From: Neodontobutis hainanensis
Taxonomy: Eukaryota; Chordata; Actinopteri; Gobiiformes; Odontobutidae
Direction: 5' to 3'
Length of the DNA: 64,000 nt
Assembly (NCBI GenBank): GCA_024349245.1
Contig: JALDNG010000078.1
Location: 248,001-312,000 of the forward strand
Position numbers and translations under genes: made by a program. The notes below the pieces were generated by a model. That model had not been told where the DNA came from and did no database searches. It worked only from the letters and a program-made list of their open reading frames with translations. Below are positions 26,173 through 38,179 of this stretch, in pieces; the stretch's first letter is position 1, and the number at the start of each line of letters is the position of its first letter.

Positions 26173-26461
26173 CAATACAAAGGGAACTCAAGGAATCGGG
26201 ACAAAACACCTGTGTAACCAAATGTAAGCCATTTGTTAGTGAGGCTAATCAGGAAGAAAAAAAGTTTTTTCACTTTCTAGGGAGCCTGGTGCAGATGTAC
26301 CCTGTTCCAGAGTGATGGGTATCATCAGGAGGATGAAGTGATGCACCCTCATGCGTAGTGCCTACTGTACAAGCCTGTGGGTGTGATCTGGGGCTGCTGC
26401 AGTTGGTCAGGTTTAGGTTCTTCTTTTTGGCCAGGCAGTATATTGTTTGCATATCTTGAAG

Positions 26462-26469
26462 GTGTGTGT

Positions 26470-26525
<56 letters not shown>
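26462..26525. repeat. (TG)n microsatellite
   Basis: About 32 TG units with one TA interruption near 26474. Alternating purine-pyrimidine sequence of this kind can adopt Z-DNA and is usually length-polymorphic. It gives artefactual open frames on both strands. Confidence 0.98.
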
Positions 26526-26527
<2 letters not shown>

Positions 26528-27339
26528 CAAATATGCAATTTAATAATGTGTATAACAGTGGTTTGCATAATGTAGGTTTTGCTGCTTTAGCGGAGTAGGC
26601 CGTTATCAGGCAGATGTCATTCTATGGTAGTTCCTTAAACTAGTCATATATATTGTTGGTCCTCCATGTCATGTTATTTTGTGTTCTGTGCAAGTCCAGC
26701 ATAACATAGTCCGGAGCATCCAGTGACTTGTAGCTTATAGCCTTTAGCTTGTTATTTACATATTTAGGTTTTCTGTGAGATCCTTACATTTGAGCAGCTT
26801 AACATGGAATCACTGGGATATAACCCACTCAGTGACAGTGCACGCATGTCAGTCAGTCAGCTGCCATTTACTTTCCAAAATCAACATGTTTAAATGAAAT
26901 TCAAATGATTTTGGTGAAAAAAGCCCATACACAGCTCATGTGGTAACAGTCCATTAATAATAATTTAATAATAATTTAAAAAAGCATCTAGTGGAGTGAA
27001 GATTAAAGAGGCATGAGTAAGATACAGTGCTTCTCGTCCAACCCGTTTGCTTGGTGAGAATAAATTGTGCAAGATGTATTTACTTTTGGATTAACTCCAC
27101 ATGAAAATCTGGTCTTTTGATAAATTGACTGTTATAGTTCAATAAAAACTATGTCTTTTTGATTAATGCTAGTTCAACTAAGATGTATAAAAGTGCTTTG
27201 TGAACCTGTTTAAACCCTGGCCAACCTTGGAGGGTAAATAAACAGAGACAAGGTTGTGAAATAAGCCTTTAGCCCAGTTTAATGAGGCCTAAACTACAGT
27301 CATTTCTCTTGTCACCTTTATCTAGTAAAACAAACACAT
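26526..27339. other. Gene-free stretch
   Basis: AT-rich with no recognised repeat or coding sequence. Confidence 0.45.
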
Positions 27340-27800
27340 TACGTCTGTGTTGACCTCTTATTCTCCAGCCTTCTCTGCGGCTCTAAACACAAGTGACCGT
27401 GGCTGGGCTTTCTAGTGTTTGAAGCATTCAGATTTGTGTCTTGTCATTTGAAATGGAGATGTATGGGTTCGCTGGCCGTGGTCCTCGATTGAGGCTTGAC
27501 ATGTTGCAGGGTCTCAGGTGTCAGGAGCCATTTCCCGGCCAGGGTCCACACCAGAACAAGATTAGCTCCATTTATCTGATTCCACATTGCGCTAAACCTA
27601 TTTCAACTGTCATTTACTGTGCGAGTGGGTCATTAGTCCTACATCTGTTTTGTTTTGTGGCGGCGAGGCTGGGAGGCTGTCCGTGTGGCTGCAAGTGTTT
27701 GATCAGATTACACTGGAATCAGCTGCATCACAACAACTACACAATAAAAACAATTAGCCTCTCATAATCTAACTGGAGAAACTTAATTGCAGCAGTATTG
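27340..27800. other. Candidate conserved non-coding block
   Basis: This stretch is repeat-free and GC-richer than its flanks. It holds an E-box CAGCTG (27720-27725), CAATTAG (27751-27757) and TTAATTG (27783-27789). A 108-codon open frame at 27441-27767 has no recognisable domain. An exon cannot be excluded, but the composition fits an enhancer at least as well. Confidence 0.25.
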
Positions 27801-28889
27801 ACTTTGGTTTGATAACGTAAAGAAACCAAATCTTTTTTTAATTACAAAGTTTTATCACAATTTTAGAACCCCTCCCATCGCAAATTTGCCAAAAGGTTTT
27901 ATGTTCGTTTGGGCTGTTGAGTTGTTTTCAGTTAATGTGAACAAAGTTGAATAAAATCAGTTTACATTGCAAATGTTTTATTGGCAGCTGTATTCTTGGT
28001 TTCAGAGAACAATATTTGGGGAGACAAAACTATTCCTCTGCTGAATTTAAGACATGTGCCTTAAAATGTGCTATTTAAAAAAAAAAAAACTAAAATTGCA
28101 AAAAATGGGGGTCCTGTGATAATTGTTACCTTTTAAACCAATATATATACTGAACTTCTTTCTTTCTGCAATAATAAGGAGTTAAGGAGAATAAAACCTT
28201 TTTAAAAACCTGTTTTCTTTAGGCTTTTACAAAATCAATAAAAAGCTTGACTCTCTGATGTCACACATTATTAGTTTCTTATCCTATAGTGTGAAAGCAT
28301 CTCTTTTGTTTTTTTTTGCAACATTTCAGACTTGAGGCTTGACGTGAAGCAGGGTATACATTATTTTTAGAAAACACGACTACTGTCCATTTTTATTTAT
28401 CTAATATTTTTTAAAACATGAACTTCACAAACTTACTCAAGCAAATATAATTTAGTCTTGTAAAAATATAGGAGCCAGAGTTACAATAAATATACATTTT
28501 TTGGTGATCCCCAACCTGCCTATTGTCAATGGAAAAATACATTTATATAAATGTGTATATCATATATGTTTTTTGGGATGGAAGTGTTAATGTTGTAGAA
28601 ATTAAACAAACGTTCTTGTGGACTGCTGTTTTAAAATCATCATTTCTTTTGAATATAGTCCTGCTCTTGTGTTTTTGATTGACACAAAGCGCAGACAGCC
28701 GAGTTGTGTTTTGACCTGTATAATTCAAACACATTGCATCTTTTCTCCTCCGCTGACTCTTTTGGAAGCTGGGCGAATAGAACCCAAAGCCCTTAAGAAA
28801 CACAACACACTGCCTCACTTGGCATCCAAAATATAATAGAATATATTGGAAATTGTATTGATTTCTGCACACAAGGCCTGATTGTTGGG
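27801..28889. other. Gene-free stretch
   Basis: Strongly AT-rich with an A-run at about 28077-28090. Nothing coding recognised. Confidence 0.45.
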
Positions 28890-29290
28890 CCGAGAAATTT
28901 CATTTTGTGAGCGGCAAAACCTACTTACTGTTTTGTTAGGCTTTCCTTTAAAAGATTACAATGACTGAAGCTTTGACAAATGACTGCGGATGGTTTTCCA
29001 CTGTGTAACATGCTATTGAACTTCTTTGTTTATTTTGTCACACCCTGTCAGGCTGAATTAGCCCGAGCGTTGGTGATGAGTTTCAATCCGGATCCAGCTC
29101 ACATGCTAATGGTATCTGGCTATTGTTTTGGGCTCCTGCCTCCAAAGCAGACAGTGCTGACGGGTTACATTGTGATTAATCTGACAGGACTTTCCTGGTG
29201 GGAGAACGGCGAGCTACCTCTCACAAGATTATAGAATTAGCTGCTCAACCGGCAATTAGCGTCCCCTGCGGATGACGTAACGAATGGAGA
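28890..29290. other. Candidate conserved non-coding block
   Basis: Repeat-free. It contains GATTAATC (29174-29181), CAATTAGC (29253-29260) and the CRE-like TGACGTAA (29273-29280) within 110 bp. Such a dense set of developmental transcription-factor words suggests an enhancer. Composition and motifs are the only evidence. Confidence 0.28.
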
Positions 29291-32200
29291 GTGCCAGAAA
29301 ATCCTCATCCTTTATTCAAACCAGGTTGCACATGTTGCTGGCAAACAAGCTGATAATCTACCAGTGTGAGCGAGAAACAAACAAGTGCACCTCCTGGGAG
29401 CGAGAATGGCACACAGGCGCATGTGGAAGAGCTGATGAATGCGGGTCAGGGGGGGTCACATGTGGAGGGAAGAGGCCGTGTGAGAGAGTGCTAAAGGAAA
29501 CCTATTGAAAATGTTATTGACTTGAGTTATTGAGTTTTGTCACTTTAATGTACATATTAAAATGACAAAACACTATATTTGTTGTCATTTGTCCCAACAA
29601 GCAGTCGTACCTGTGATTTATAAAAAAAAGGAATCGGACACCAGTGAAACATTTGCATAAATCACTAAATGTCACTTAAACAAACACGCACCCCACACAT
29701 TGTAGTTTAATGTAATGTTGGTGTTTTATAATCCCAAAACTGGCCTTTATATGGGATTTTTGAACATTATTTAAGTTCCCATTTCTTTTTTGGATTGGCA
29801 CTAAATCGCCAAGCAGAAAAAATATTTTTTTTAATTAAAGGAGGGAATTAAAGGACATTTCCTGCAAAAAGTGTTTTAAAGGGGCTAATGTCTTCCACTA
29901 TATTCTTTTTGGACCAGTTACCAAAATGAAAGTTACGACTTTTGCAAAATACAAAGTCCATTTATTAAATTTTTTTTTGAAACAACAACACAAATCAATA
30001 CATGAAGAGAAAACTCCGACCTGCCATCCCGGATAAAGAGCTACTTTTTTATTTTTCATAAACAGGATGAGGTTGTGTTCATTCAGGAAGTTGCAATCAC
30101 TCAAGACGAGAGTTCAATTTTCATTTTACTTTTAAGCTAACCCAGCAGCATCTTTTAAAACAAATGTCCAATAGCACATATTCTGTACATAGCTGACTCT
30201 TTTTTAAGAATTACACAGGTTTGCACTGTATTTTTTGTATTTACATGCATCTAGAAAAGGGCAGGCCTCCGAGGATGGTAATCTGTGTTCATACCTCTGT
30301 AAAACAGTTATATATAGAATATTTTAGATGATTTTCGCATAAAATAAACTATATTTAAAATCTCTTTAAAACAACCTTGGTTTAGTTAATCCAAATCTGT
30401 GTAAAGATGCATGAGCCAGAAGTAATTGTTCAGACAGTACTTAGGCAGACCAATGCTTATAGACATTTTAGTGACAACAGCAGAATCTCAGAGCTTATAT
30501 CAGATCCCAATTCTTTACATCTGTGATTTAAGGCAGCACTTTTACGTCTAACTGCTTCTCTTTCATCTTCCAAAATCTGTTTCAAACATCAAAAAACTAA
30601 GAACCAAATGTCTTAGTGACCTAAAGATGGTCAGACTTGAGGATAATAAGACCCAATCCAAATGTTATCCTGTCCAAACAAACTCCAATGGCGAGACTTC
30701 AGAATGATACAGCGCCAATTATCCAGCAACTGCCACTGAAAAGAGCAGTAATACCCGTCATTTACACATACAAACTCCACTCCCACTTCACATTCTTTCG
30801 GTTTTTCGGTTGCACTGATTGTGTCGCAGCACATCTGAGCTAATGACCACAGCTGTTGGATCAAATCAAGTTCTAGACATGGACAACCAGGCTCTGATAT
30901 AACCAGACTTGACAGAATACATTTTGAATTCATATCATGTATTGGGTCCAGTTCAGGTCTCATTAACTTGAAAACAAAAGGCCCAGACATCAGTTTTTCT
31001 TTTGTCCAAGTTTTGTCGGTGTATAGTCGTGTCTAATTCCATGCAGGACATATTGGTTATGATTATAGAAGAGTAGCTGACTTTTTGACCATGATAGTCA
31101 GAAAATATGGCAGTATTGAAATGATTAGAACCAGTCTGGCTTGTGTTTGCAGTAAACATTGCTGTATTTTTGTTACCTAAGGCTAACACCAACGCAAACA
31201 TGAAGCACACACTTATCCATATTCACTGTCAGTCCTTTCCTGATAAAGAATTACTATAGAGCTTTATATGTCACCCATTTTTTCTTCATCTTGTTCAACG
31301 ATACTTCTTGATGCCTTGTCCTGTGTGTCAGTTTTTCTGTCAAAAGCCCTTCTTCAACAGTTGCTATCATCTTTTTGTTGGCGTTTCCACTGTCGCCTAG
31401 TTTCTTAAAGTTATTGATGTGATGATTTTTCTTTCACCCTGACCAAATCTTAACTGTCACCCCTCAATAACAGCATAGTGATCAGAAAAATACTAATACA
31501 TTACAACAAGCCGAAGTTTAGAGATCAACGTCAGACCAGAACATTCCCATAATTATGTTCACCTTAGTAAAATATTGCATTGCCAATATTTATCCAAACA
31601 CTTTTCTATTTTTATGTAGTTTTTTGTGGGGGTTGAGACATCCAGCATTGAAACAGACAAATATAATTTTTTCCCAAAAAAAAAAAAAACTCATGGAAGC
31701 GTTGAGAATAAATCCTAGTTGAACTTCTTGTTTTATTTTCACAAACAATTCCATTTACAATATGTTATTAGATAATTTTCTCAAACACAAGAAAAAATGT
31801 GTAATAACATTTCGAGGACCATTTTTTTGTTTTTTTATTTATTTACTTGAGTACTTTGTACATTCTGTCAACACACATTTTACTGTCAGTTGTTTGTAGT
31901 CCATTGTTTAAACATAATGTCTCTTTGTGCTGGTTTATAGTAACAAACCAAGTGTCTATCATAAAACTGTATTAACCATAGTTCTTCTCTTTGGCAAAGG
32001 CCTTTGTATACAGCGGTAAAGCATTGTGCAGTTTATGCATGGCTTGCAGCCGAAAGGTTTTGTTGCCATGATTAGTTTATCATTTTGAATAAAAAAATAG
32101 TATAACTATGCCACAGTAAAGGGTTTATTCAATATTACATTGAAATGTGAGTGGCAGCCACTGACTGCATTTTTAAAAGTCAAGAGATTTGAGCTGCACC

Positions 32201-32701
32201 TGTGTTATTATCTCAGTAAGCATTATGTTGCATATGATACTTGCAGAAATGTTAGCTTTGTTGCTGGGATATGTCTTGCTGAGTGTGAAAATGCTGACAG
32301 GTAATTAAAGTCTATACCTGTCTGCTTCTCCAGGAGTTTTGTTGATTTAAATTCTGCTCAAATTTGACTCCAGTAAGATGCAACAATCAAAACATGTCAT
32401 TAGACTTCAGATTCTTAATACATCTTGATCTAACACCATTTTTGGGACAATATCACCTTAAAGAATCACAAAATGAACTAAACTGAATGAGGATGGATGG
32501 TATCTACATCTTCTTTTACAAACTGTGCCCTCACAGCAGTGTTACCTAGAACAGCCGCAGTGGAGAAAATGCTTTTGATAACAGTCAAAAAAACTTTGCC
32601 CCATTGACACATTTATTCTGACTCATCTGCAGCTAGAAAGAAAATTCAGCTTATTTTAATTTACTATGATTATTTTAAACATTCTAAATCTAATGTGAAC
32701 A
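29291..32701. other. Gene-free stretch, no recognised element
   Basis: AT-rich, with an A-run near 31676-31689. A 119-codon minus frame at 30990-30631 has no known motif and normal intergenic composition, so I treat it as chance. Confidence 0.45.
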
Positions 32702-32960
32702 AACTCAGCCTCCTTCACCAAACACTGACCTCCATGAGTCTAGGACTTGGTCTTGGACTGGACTAACTCAACCTCCTTCAACAAACACTAACGTCCTGCT
32801 TGAACTGGTTAGATCTTTTAACGGTTCCCATGTAGTATCTATTAAAATGTAATGTACACTGGTTCTGGTCTTGACTTGGTCTTCCCCTGACATGGTCTTG
32901 GGCTTGACTCAAAATCAGAAAGTCTTGTCTTGATACACTCTGGTCTCCGACAAAGAGGTC
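32702..32960. repeat. Degenerate tandem repeat with GGTCTTG motifs
   Basis: The strings at 32702-32731 and 32765-32795 are near copies (CTCAGCCTCCTTCACCAAAC versus CTCAACCTCCTTCAACAAAC), 63 bp apart. Between and after them the words TTGGTCTTGGACTG, TGGTCTTGACTTGGTCTT and TGGTCTTGGGCTTGACTC recur. This looks like an old minisatellite of the GGTCTTGACT type common in fish. Confidence 0.5.
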
Positions 32961-33849
32961 TTGACTACAACACAAGTAACTGTCGACATGTTCTGATAAA
33001 AGATAAATCCCTGTCTAAACCCACAGGATGCTCTTTTCTTCCCAGCAGCGTTTTGTTTGTTGTTCACATGCTTGTTTCCACGTCCAGCTCGTCCTCTGAG
33101 TCGCTCTTCAACTCCAGTCCTGTGTCGTAATGAGGACATTCCTCCCGTCCGAAGGTTAATGGCAGACCGAGAAAGGTACCTGACGAATCCAAAACCTCAC
33201 GACTCCTCAGGCAATTTCACAAGAATCTTTCTTTTTTTTTCACTGGAAGGAGAGTCCATTCAGTGTGTGAATGAGGCAGGTAAATCCAATTCCAAAAGGC
33301 AATGGGATTTGAGATGGAGAGCAAATTGCACCAAGGTGATGCTGGACTGGTCAAGAGACCCTTGAGGAAAAAAAAAACGTGCCTCGTTCCGACACAATAG
33401 AGGACACTGCTGTTATCTGTGCTGTTAGTCGTGTTTTTATAATTGATTTCCCCCTCCACCACAATGGCTGGACAATAATGAAAAGCCTGTCATTCCTTTT
33501 CTTTTGTGTTGTACCTTGATGAGGTCAGTGGCTCAAGGTGGACAACTGTATGGTCTGCTCAGACAGTGGTCAAGGGGTTGAGGACGTATAGGTAATCTAA
33601 AATGATAAAGTCCAACAGTCTAAATGGTCCCAGTATTTACAGAGCTCTGTTTTTAACCTTAGGACTATTGCATAATAATTAGTTTTGTCCAAAAGTGGTG
33701 ATTATTCTAATGCTACTTTGGCCACACTGCTGGAGTAGATTAGCTGTGGTCATTAGTGATGTGTGAAAAAGCAGCAAACAGCACTGGACTGTTTTGGTAG
33801 GAAAGGGTAAACTCAAAGGGACATAAAGCATGGGTAAACCGAGGCTGTT
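32961..33849. other. Gene-free stretch
   Basis: Overlapping short frames at 32930-33365 lack coding signs. No repeat was recognised. Confidence 0.4.
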
Positions 33850-34210
33850 ACATGCATTAATGAAAAGAGTAGCCCATTGTCAACTCCCTCTTTGTGATCC
33901 TCATTAAAGCAACAGTTCTATAGATGGCTTTTAGTAAATAGCGCTTCATCTTTAATTCAGTAAAAGGCTCCACAGACGTACTTTTCGTCTGTAATTGCCT
34001 CAAGGCAAGTCGAAAAAATATGATTGAAACAGTCATACTGAGAATCTATCAATTTTATACACCTGTCACATGGAAAATGACTCCAACTAGAAGAGCCATT
34101 TGATGCATTCACAAAGATAAAGGTAATGAGGATCCGGGGAGATGCCTTTCAATGTATCATTAAACGTTAGGTGATATGAGGAATTTCATGCATTTTTACT
34201 TTTATTGGAC
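33850..34210. other. Candidate conserved non-coding block
   Basis: Repeat-free, with CATTAATG (33854-33861), GTAATTGCC (near 33991) and several ATTAAAG/TCATTAAA words. Short frames only. Candidate enhancer on composition alone. Confidence 0.25.
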
Positions 34211-35547
34211 GACTGGACTGAGGCGGGGCCTGAGGAGAGTTACAATATGGAACAAAAGTCTCTTTGCAAAGACAAGGAGTTAGATTATTGATTATTTTTG
34301 CTTTCATAAGCCTCTTTTAAGTAACTTTAAAGCAGAGATTCTTACCGTTGGCGGTAAACTCTGATTTGTCATGTTTTTTGCTACACATTGCTATGTTTGA
34401 CTGTGACCAGTAAATCCACCTCATTGCATCTGCCATTGCAGCTGTTCATACTACTCCAATTTTTTAAAAGTGTCATGTGGTGTATAATTTGTTGGCAATC
34501 ATGTGAGTAATTTTGCTGCTGGCTCATGTTCAACCACCACTGCACACAGTTTGAATATGGCCAGTGGAAATGTACTTTCTGCTTAAAATATCGAACTAAT
34601 AAATCAAAGTGACCTCTGTTGGCAAAGAATTTGTAGTGTTTATTTCATTAAACAGATACAAACCTCTTTGAAGAGCATTAAAAAAGATTTTGTGTAGAAA
34701 ATTCTCATGTGATTAATAATTGGAAGATATGCTTTGAACATTTATTTTTTTTAAGGGAGGACATTTTAAATGAAATCTGGCTGCTGCGACCCTGACATCA
34801 GCTTCAAAAGGTGAACTTTTGAAGTCTAACTTTTGATCTTGTTTTATGAAAAATACATTTGTCCATGAAATATATTGTATTTCGACGTTTGGGCTGCCAG
34901 TGTTTCTGAAAGTTAACTTGTTCATTTTACTGGAAGGAAAGTCACTTTAAATAATGATTTTAACCTCAATGTTTACATGAAAAAAATAGAAAAGGGTATT
35001 CTAACAAGAATGCACAAATGAGCAACATAATCCCAATGTAACTACACAGACATGTCAGTGTAGTAGAAGAGAAGAAGTTCAGGATGGTTAGTGAACTGTG
35101 TCTTTTGCCTTTTTTGCATATTCATAAACAAGACACTGTTTGAAAGTAACATTTAGAATAATCTTTAAAGGAACTTATCATATGTCAACAGGCCAGGCAT
35201 GTAATTCAGTTTGAAATAAACCAAGGCAGTTTGTTTTTATGATAAACATCCTAAACCATAAGCTACCATAGTCTTATGACAGAGATAAAAGGTAACTTTC
35301 ATATTGTGATTGGCTTAAAACAATTGGTGACTAACAACATCCACTCAAACACATAAACAACATAAATGTAAGGATCTTTACTACTGCAGCCATTCATTCG
35401 TCTCTGGGCAACAGGGACTTAATGCACAAAGATGGTGAAAGCAACATAAAGAGTCTCAAATTTGCAGTCAAAAATGGGACTGCCCATGTAAACAGTTGTA
35501 TTAGTATAATGGGTTATTTATGTTTGCTACAGCCTACTCACTACTGG
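34211..35547. other. Gene-free stretch
   Basis: Ordinary AT-rich DNA; nothing recognised. Confidence 0.45.
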
Positions 35548-35785
35548 GCAGCAGTAGCTCAGTGGGTAGAGCGGCCGATCTTCGACCGGCGGGTGGGCGG
35601 TCCCAAAACATCATAACATCCCGCTCTCCCCCACATACTGTCGTTGTGTCCTTGAGCAAGACACTTAACCTACATCGCCTCCAGTGGTGTTCTGTAACAC
35701 TGGTAATAGTTTAATGTATGTAAAGCCGCTTTGAGTGTAGGTGGAAAAGAGCTATATAAAAATTTAAATTATTACTATTATTATA
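35548..35785 (+). repeat. tRNA-derived SINE with internal deletion and broken B box
   Basis: A box TAGCTCAGTGG at 35555-35565, then GTAGAGCGGCCGATC as in the 3281 SINE. The B box is interrupted: instead of GGTTCGATTCC, the sequence from 35599 reads GGTCCCAAAACATCATAACA before CCCGCTCTCCCCC resumes. Then come TGTCCTTGAGCAAGACACTTAACC and a shortened body. The tail is GTAAAGCCGCTTTGAGTG and GAGCTATATAAA, with (ATT)n at the end. The central segment present in the 3281 copy is missing. Confidence 0.85.
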
Positions 35786-36283
35786 AAGCCGCTCAGCAGA
35801 AATAAGTTAATCATCTTATTAGAGCAGAAGTTTAACGTTATTTCTCTTTAGCTCTCTAGAATTAGGTGTGTTTCTGAAACGGAACAGCTAATCCCTGATG
35901 TCCGCAGTTAGTCCATGGTGTGGTGTTCATTTTTTAAAAGTGGTGGTAAACTAAGCCAAACAAAGCCATTGTATACAAATGTGTCCCAGAAAGTCAAAAA
36001 AAAAAAAATCACAAATGTATAAACAAATATATTAATATGGGAACAGATTTGATTGAAAAGACCTAATGTTAGCATGGATAGATTGTTATACTCAGGTAAA
36101 GCACTACAGTAACATTCAGAGTTACTGAGCTACATTAGCAGATATGAATGGAAAAGCCGATCTAAATGTTTGTGTGTGTGTTTGAAATTACTTTCAATAG
36201 TTGGAAAGACAGCCTCATATCTTTCAAAGTCAATTTTTCAGAATGGTCACCTAAAGACTGCTGTTATGATTAGACTGGCATTA
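35786..36283. other. Gene-free stretch
   Basis: AT-rich, with an A-run near 35998-36008. Nothing recognised. Confidence 0.45.
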
Positions 36284-36325
36284 TTAATGTGTTGAAGCAC
36301 GCTGGCACTCACTGCACCGACGGGA

Positions 36326-36860
36326 GCTCACCTCTTGTTCACCTTGTGTTCCTTTGAACGGAGGCAGATAGTAGCAATCCCAATGCTGCATGAGTAAAAG
36401 GGAGACTAGCATAAGTAATACAAAATATAAGCATAAAAAGTTTTTAGGGTACTTTTTCCAGAAATGAATTGAGCGTGTGGAAAGTGCCAAGCCTGTGGTT
36501 GACAATTACATGATGCAGAGAGTGTCCCTGCTGAGAAATGCGAAGCTGTGTACGCACTAGCTCCACAAGTAGAAGTTTGTCAAACAGCCACAACGCACCG
36601 ATGAAGAAGTGCATGTGTGATTCAAAGAGAAATCTCATCGCCGGGAGCTTCCTGATCCACAGCGCTGCTTGTGGTGCACCTGATGATGCCCAGATTTTAG
36701 GAATAATAGCTTTTTCCTTGAGGTTTATATCTCTCACTGCTTCTATCAAATCTTTGCACGTAATCACTCTATCCACGCGAGCAACAGAATTCAGCAGTAC
36801 TGTACGAGAAAAACGAGACGGTGAAATTGTCATGACAGCTTGCAGCTCACTTGTGTGCAC
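36326..36860 (-). CDS. Unrecognised minus-strand open frame(s), possible exon or relic
   Basis: On the minus strand a frame is open from at least 36860 down to a stop at 36444. With the ATG at 36833 it encodes 129 residues. I do not recognise the protein. Visible features are a basic N-terminal part, a W-A-S-S-G-A-P-Q-A-A-L-W-I-R-K segment, a hydrophobic patch (F-F-I-G-A-L-W-L-F), and a C-terminal N-H-R-L-G-T-F-H. Overlapping it, a second minus frame (codons from 36505) has a strongly hydrophobic stretch suggestive of one membrane span. That frame runs into GAG|GTGAGC, a good splice donor with the cut before 36331. It has no ATG at its start. The region is GC-richer than its flanks, and the opposite strand is also open for 151 codons, which weakens the case. 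It could be a coding exon, a transposon-derived fragment or chance. Confidence 0.22.
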
Positions 36861-37580
36861 ACAGGCTCTCTACAGCGGGGGCATGCGTGTATTAGTCTCA
36901 CTCGGTGTGGCTCACGTCTTTCTCTCGAGCCAACACGTGCATCCCATCAAAGCAGGGCCCTTCAGAAAACTCAGGGGTTACCAAAGTGGCTGAGACCAGA
37001 GCAAAATTGCAGTTCTCCGGCTGAAGAGAAGCTCATTTGAATTACATGGAACAATAGCTCAGTAGGGTTTAGCTGGGGAATGCTGTTTTATATGTTGGCC
37101 TAGAACGTTCATTGAAAGACAAAAAAAAAAAACACAGCATAAGCATAAACTTTGATATAAACAGCCAGGGATCATCTGTTTTACTGAAATAGTGTTGGTA
37201 GTGTCCAATTTATTCTTAGACCAATGACAAACCCAAACTGGTTTAGTAAAGGACAACACGATTATTGTATGTAAGTATTTGATTTAGTCTCTTGTGGTCA
37301 AGCCCATGTTGATTTTAAAAACTCACATTTCATTTTCAGTTCTATAGAGGTCGTAGCACGGAGGGCAGGGTTAGGGGTTAATGGAGTTGGTATTTGCTTT
37401 TGTTTTTCTTCCTGTTGTTTATCTAGTGTATTTTTCATTATTTGTCTATAATTCTGTTAAATGTGAAAATTTCCAATAAAAATGATTCTGATTGAAGAAA
37501 TATTCAGTTCTTCAGAAAACATTATATTTATTACCTTGAGAATTGTAGATGTTTTAACTGAACTGTCAAAATGAAAGAAT
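36861..37580. other. Gene-free stretch
   Basis: The first 150 bp is GC-richer and includes CACGTG (about 36934-36939). The rest is AT-rich, with an A-run near 37121-37132. Confidence 0.4.
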
Positions 37581-37884
37581 AGATATTAGAAGATGAATTG
37601 ATGAAAAGGATTAAAGTTAAAGGCCTCTCGTTTTCAAGGTAAAGACATTTCAGCTCCTGTCCAAGACACTTTGTCAATTCATAGTTCAACTTAAACACGC
37701 TTTATCACTAGAGGGAGGGGTTTGTCCTGAAACGAACTCTGATTGGACCAGGCTGTTCTGTCTCAGGGTCGTTCCAACGTGGACAGGAGATGAAATGTCT
37801 TCACCTAAGTCCAGATGCTTTTGCTTTAATCCTTTTTGTCAAGATGACCTGGATGACTGAGAACTTTTACAGATATTAGAAGAT
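37581..37884. mobile_element. Inverted-repeat retroposon-like element between 14-bp direct repeats
   Basis: AGATATTAGAAGAT occurs perfectly at 37581-37594 and 37871-37884. Inside, about 28-bp near-identical inverted arms face each other: AAGACATTTCAGCTCCTGTC at about 37642-37661 and its complement with one change at about 37782-37801. The similarity extends outward (AAAAGGATTAAAG, left 37604-37616, inverted on the right near 37825-37845). The right end carries GACCTGGATGACTGAGAAC, part of a widespread fish repeat. A 14-bp duplication points to LINE-type insertion rather than cut-and-paste. The family name is not known to me. Confidence 0.65.
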
Positions 37885-38179
37885 AGATTATTAATCACGG
37901 AAAAATACTATTGCAATACCAGAGTGTTAAATGTAGTTTAAAAAAAGTTTTATATCAACATTATAAAACTAAAGGAACCACATTAATGCTACTGAGGCAA
38001 CAGTTACTTAAAGCCGCCCTGCGTAGCTTTTAGCCAGTAGAGACTGTGTTGTTACAAACGCAGCATCATTTTACGGACGTCGTTTGTTTCCAAGTTGACT
38101 ATCAAACCAGGCAAGTTTGATGGAAGAAACATGTCTTTTTATGTCTTCCTGAGCCACTGTAGGTTTCAGTTGGTTTGAC
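37885..38179. other. Gene-free stretch
   Basis: No recognised feature. Confidence 0.45.

Noticed and set aside
26270..26598. Histidine/threonine-rich and valine/cysteine-rich frames
   Set aside because: Translations of the (TG)n microsatellite on either strand.
27441..27767. 108-codon plus-strand frame
   Set aside because: No domain seen. The block is better explained as non-coding conserved-type sequence, though an exon cannot be fully excluded.
30631..30990. 119-codon minus-strand frame
   Set aside because: No motif or compositional shift; likely chance.
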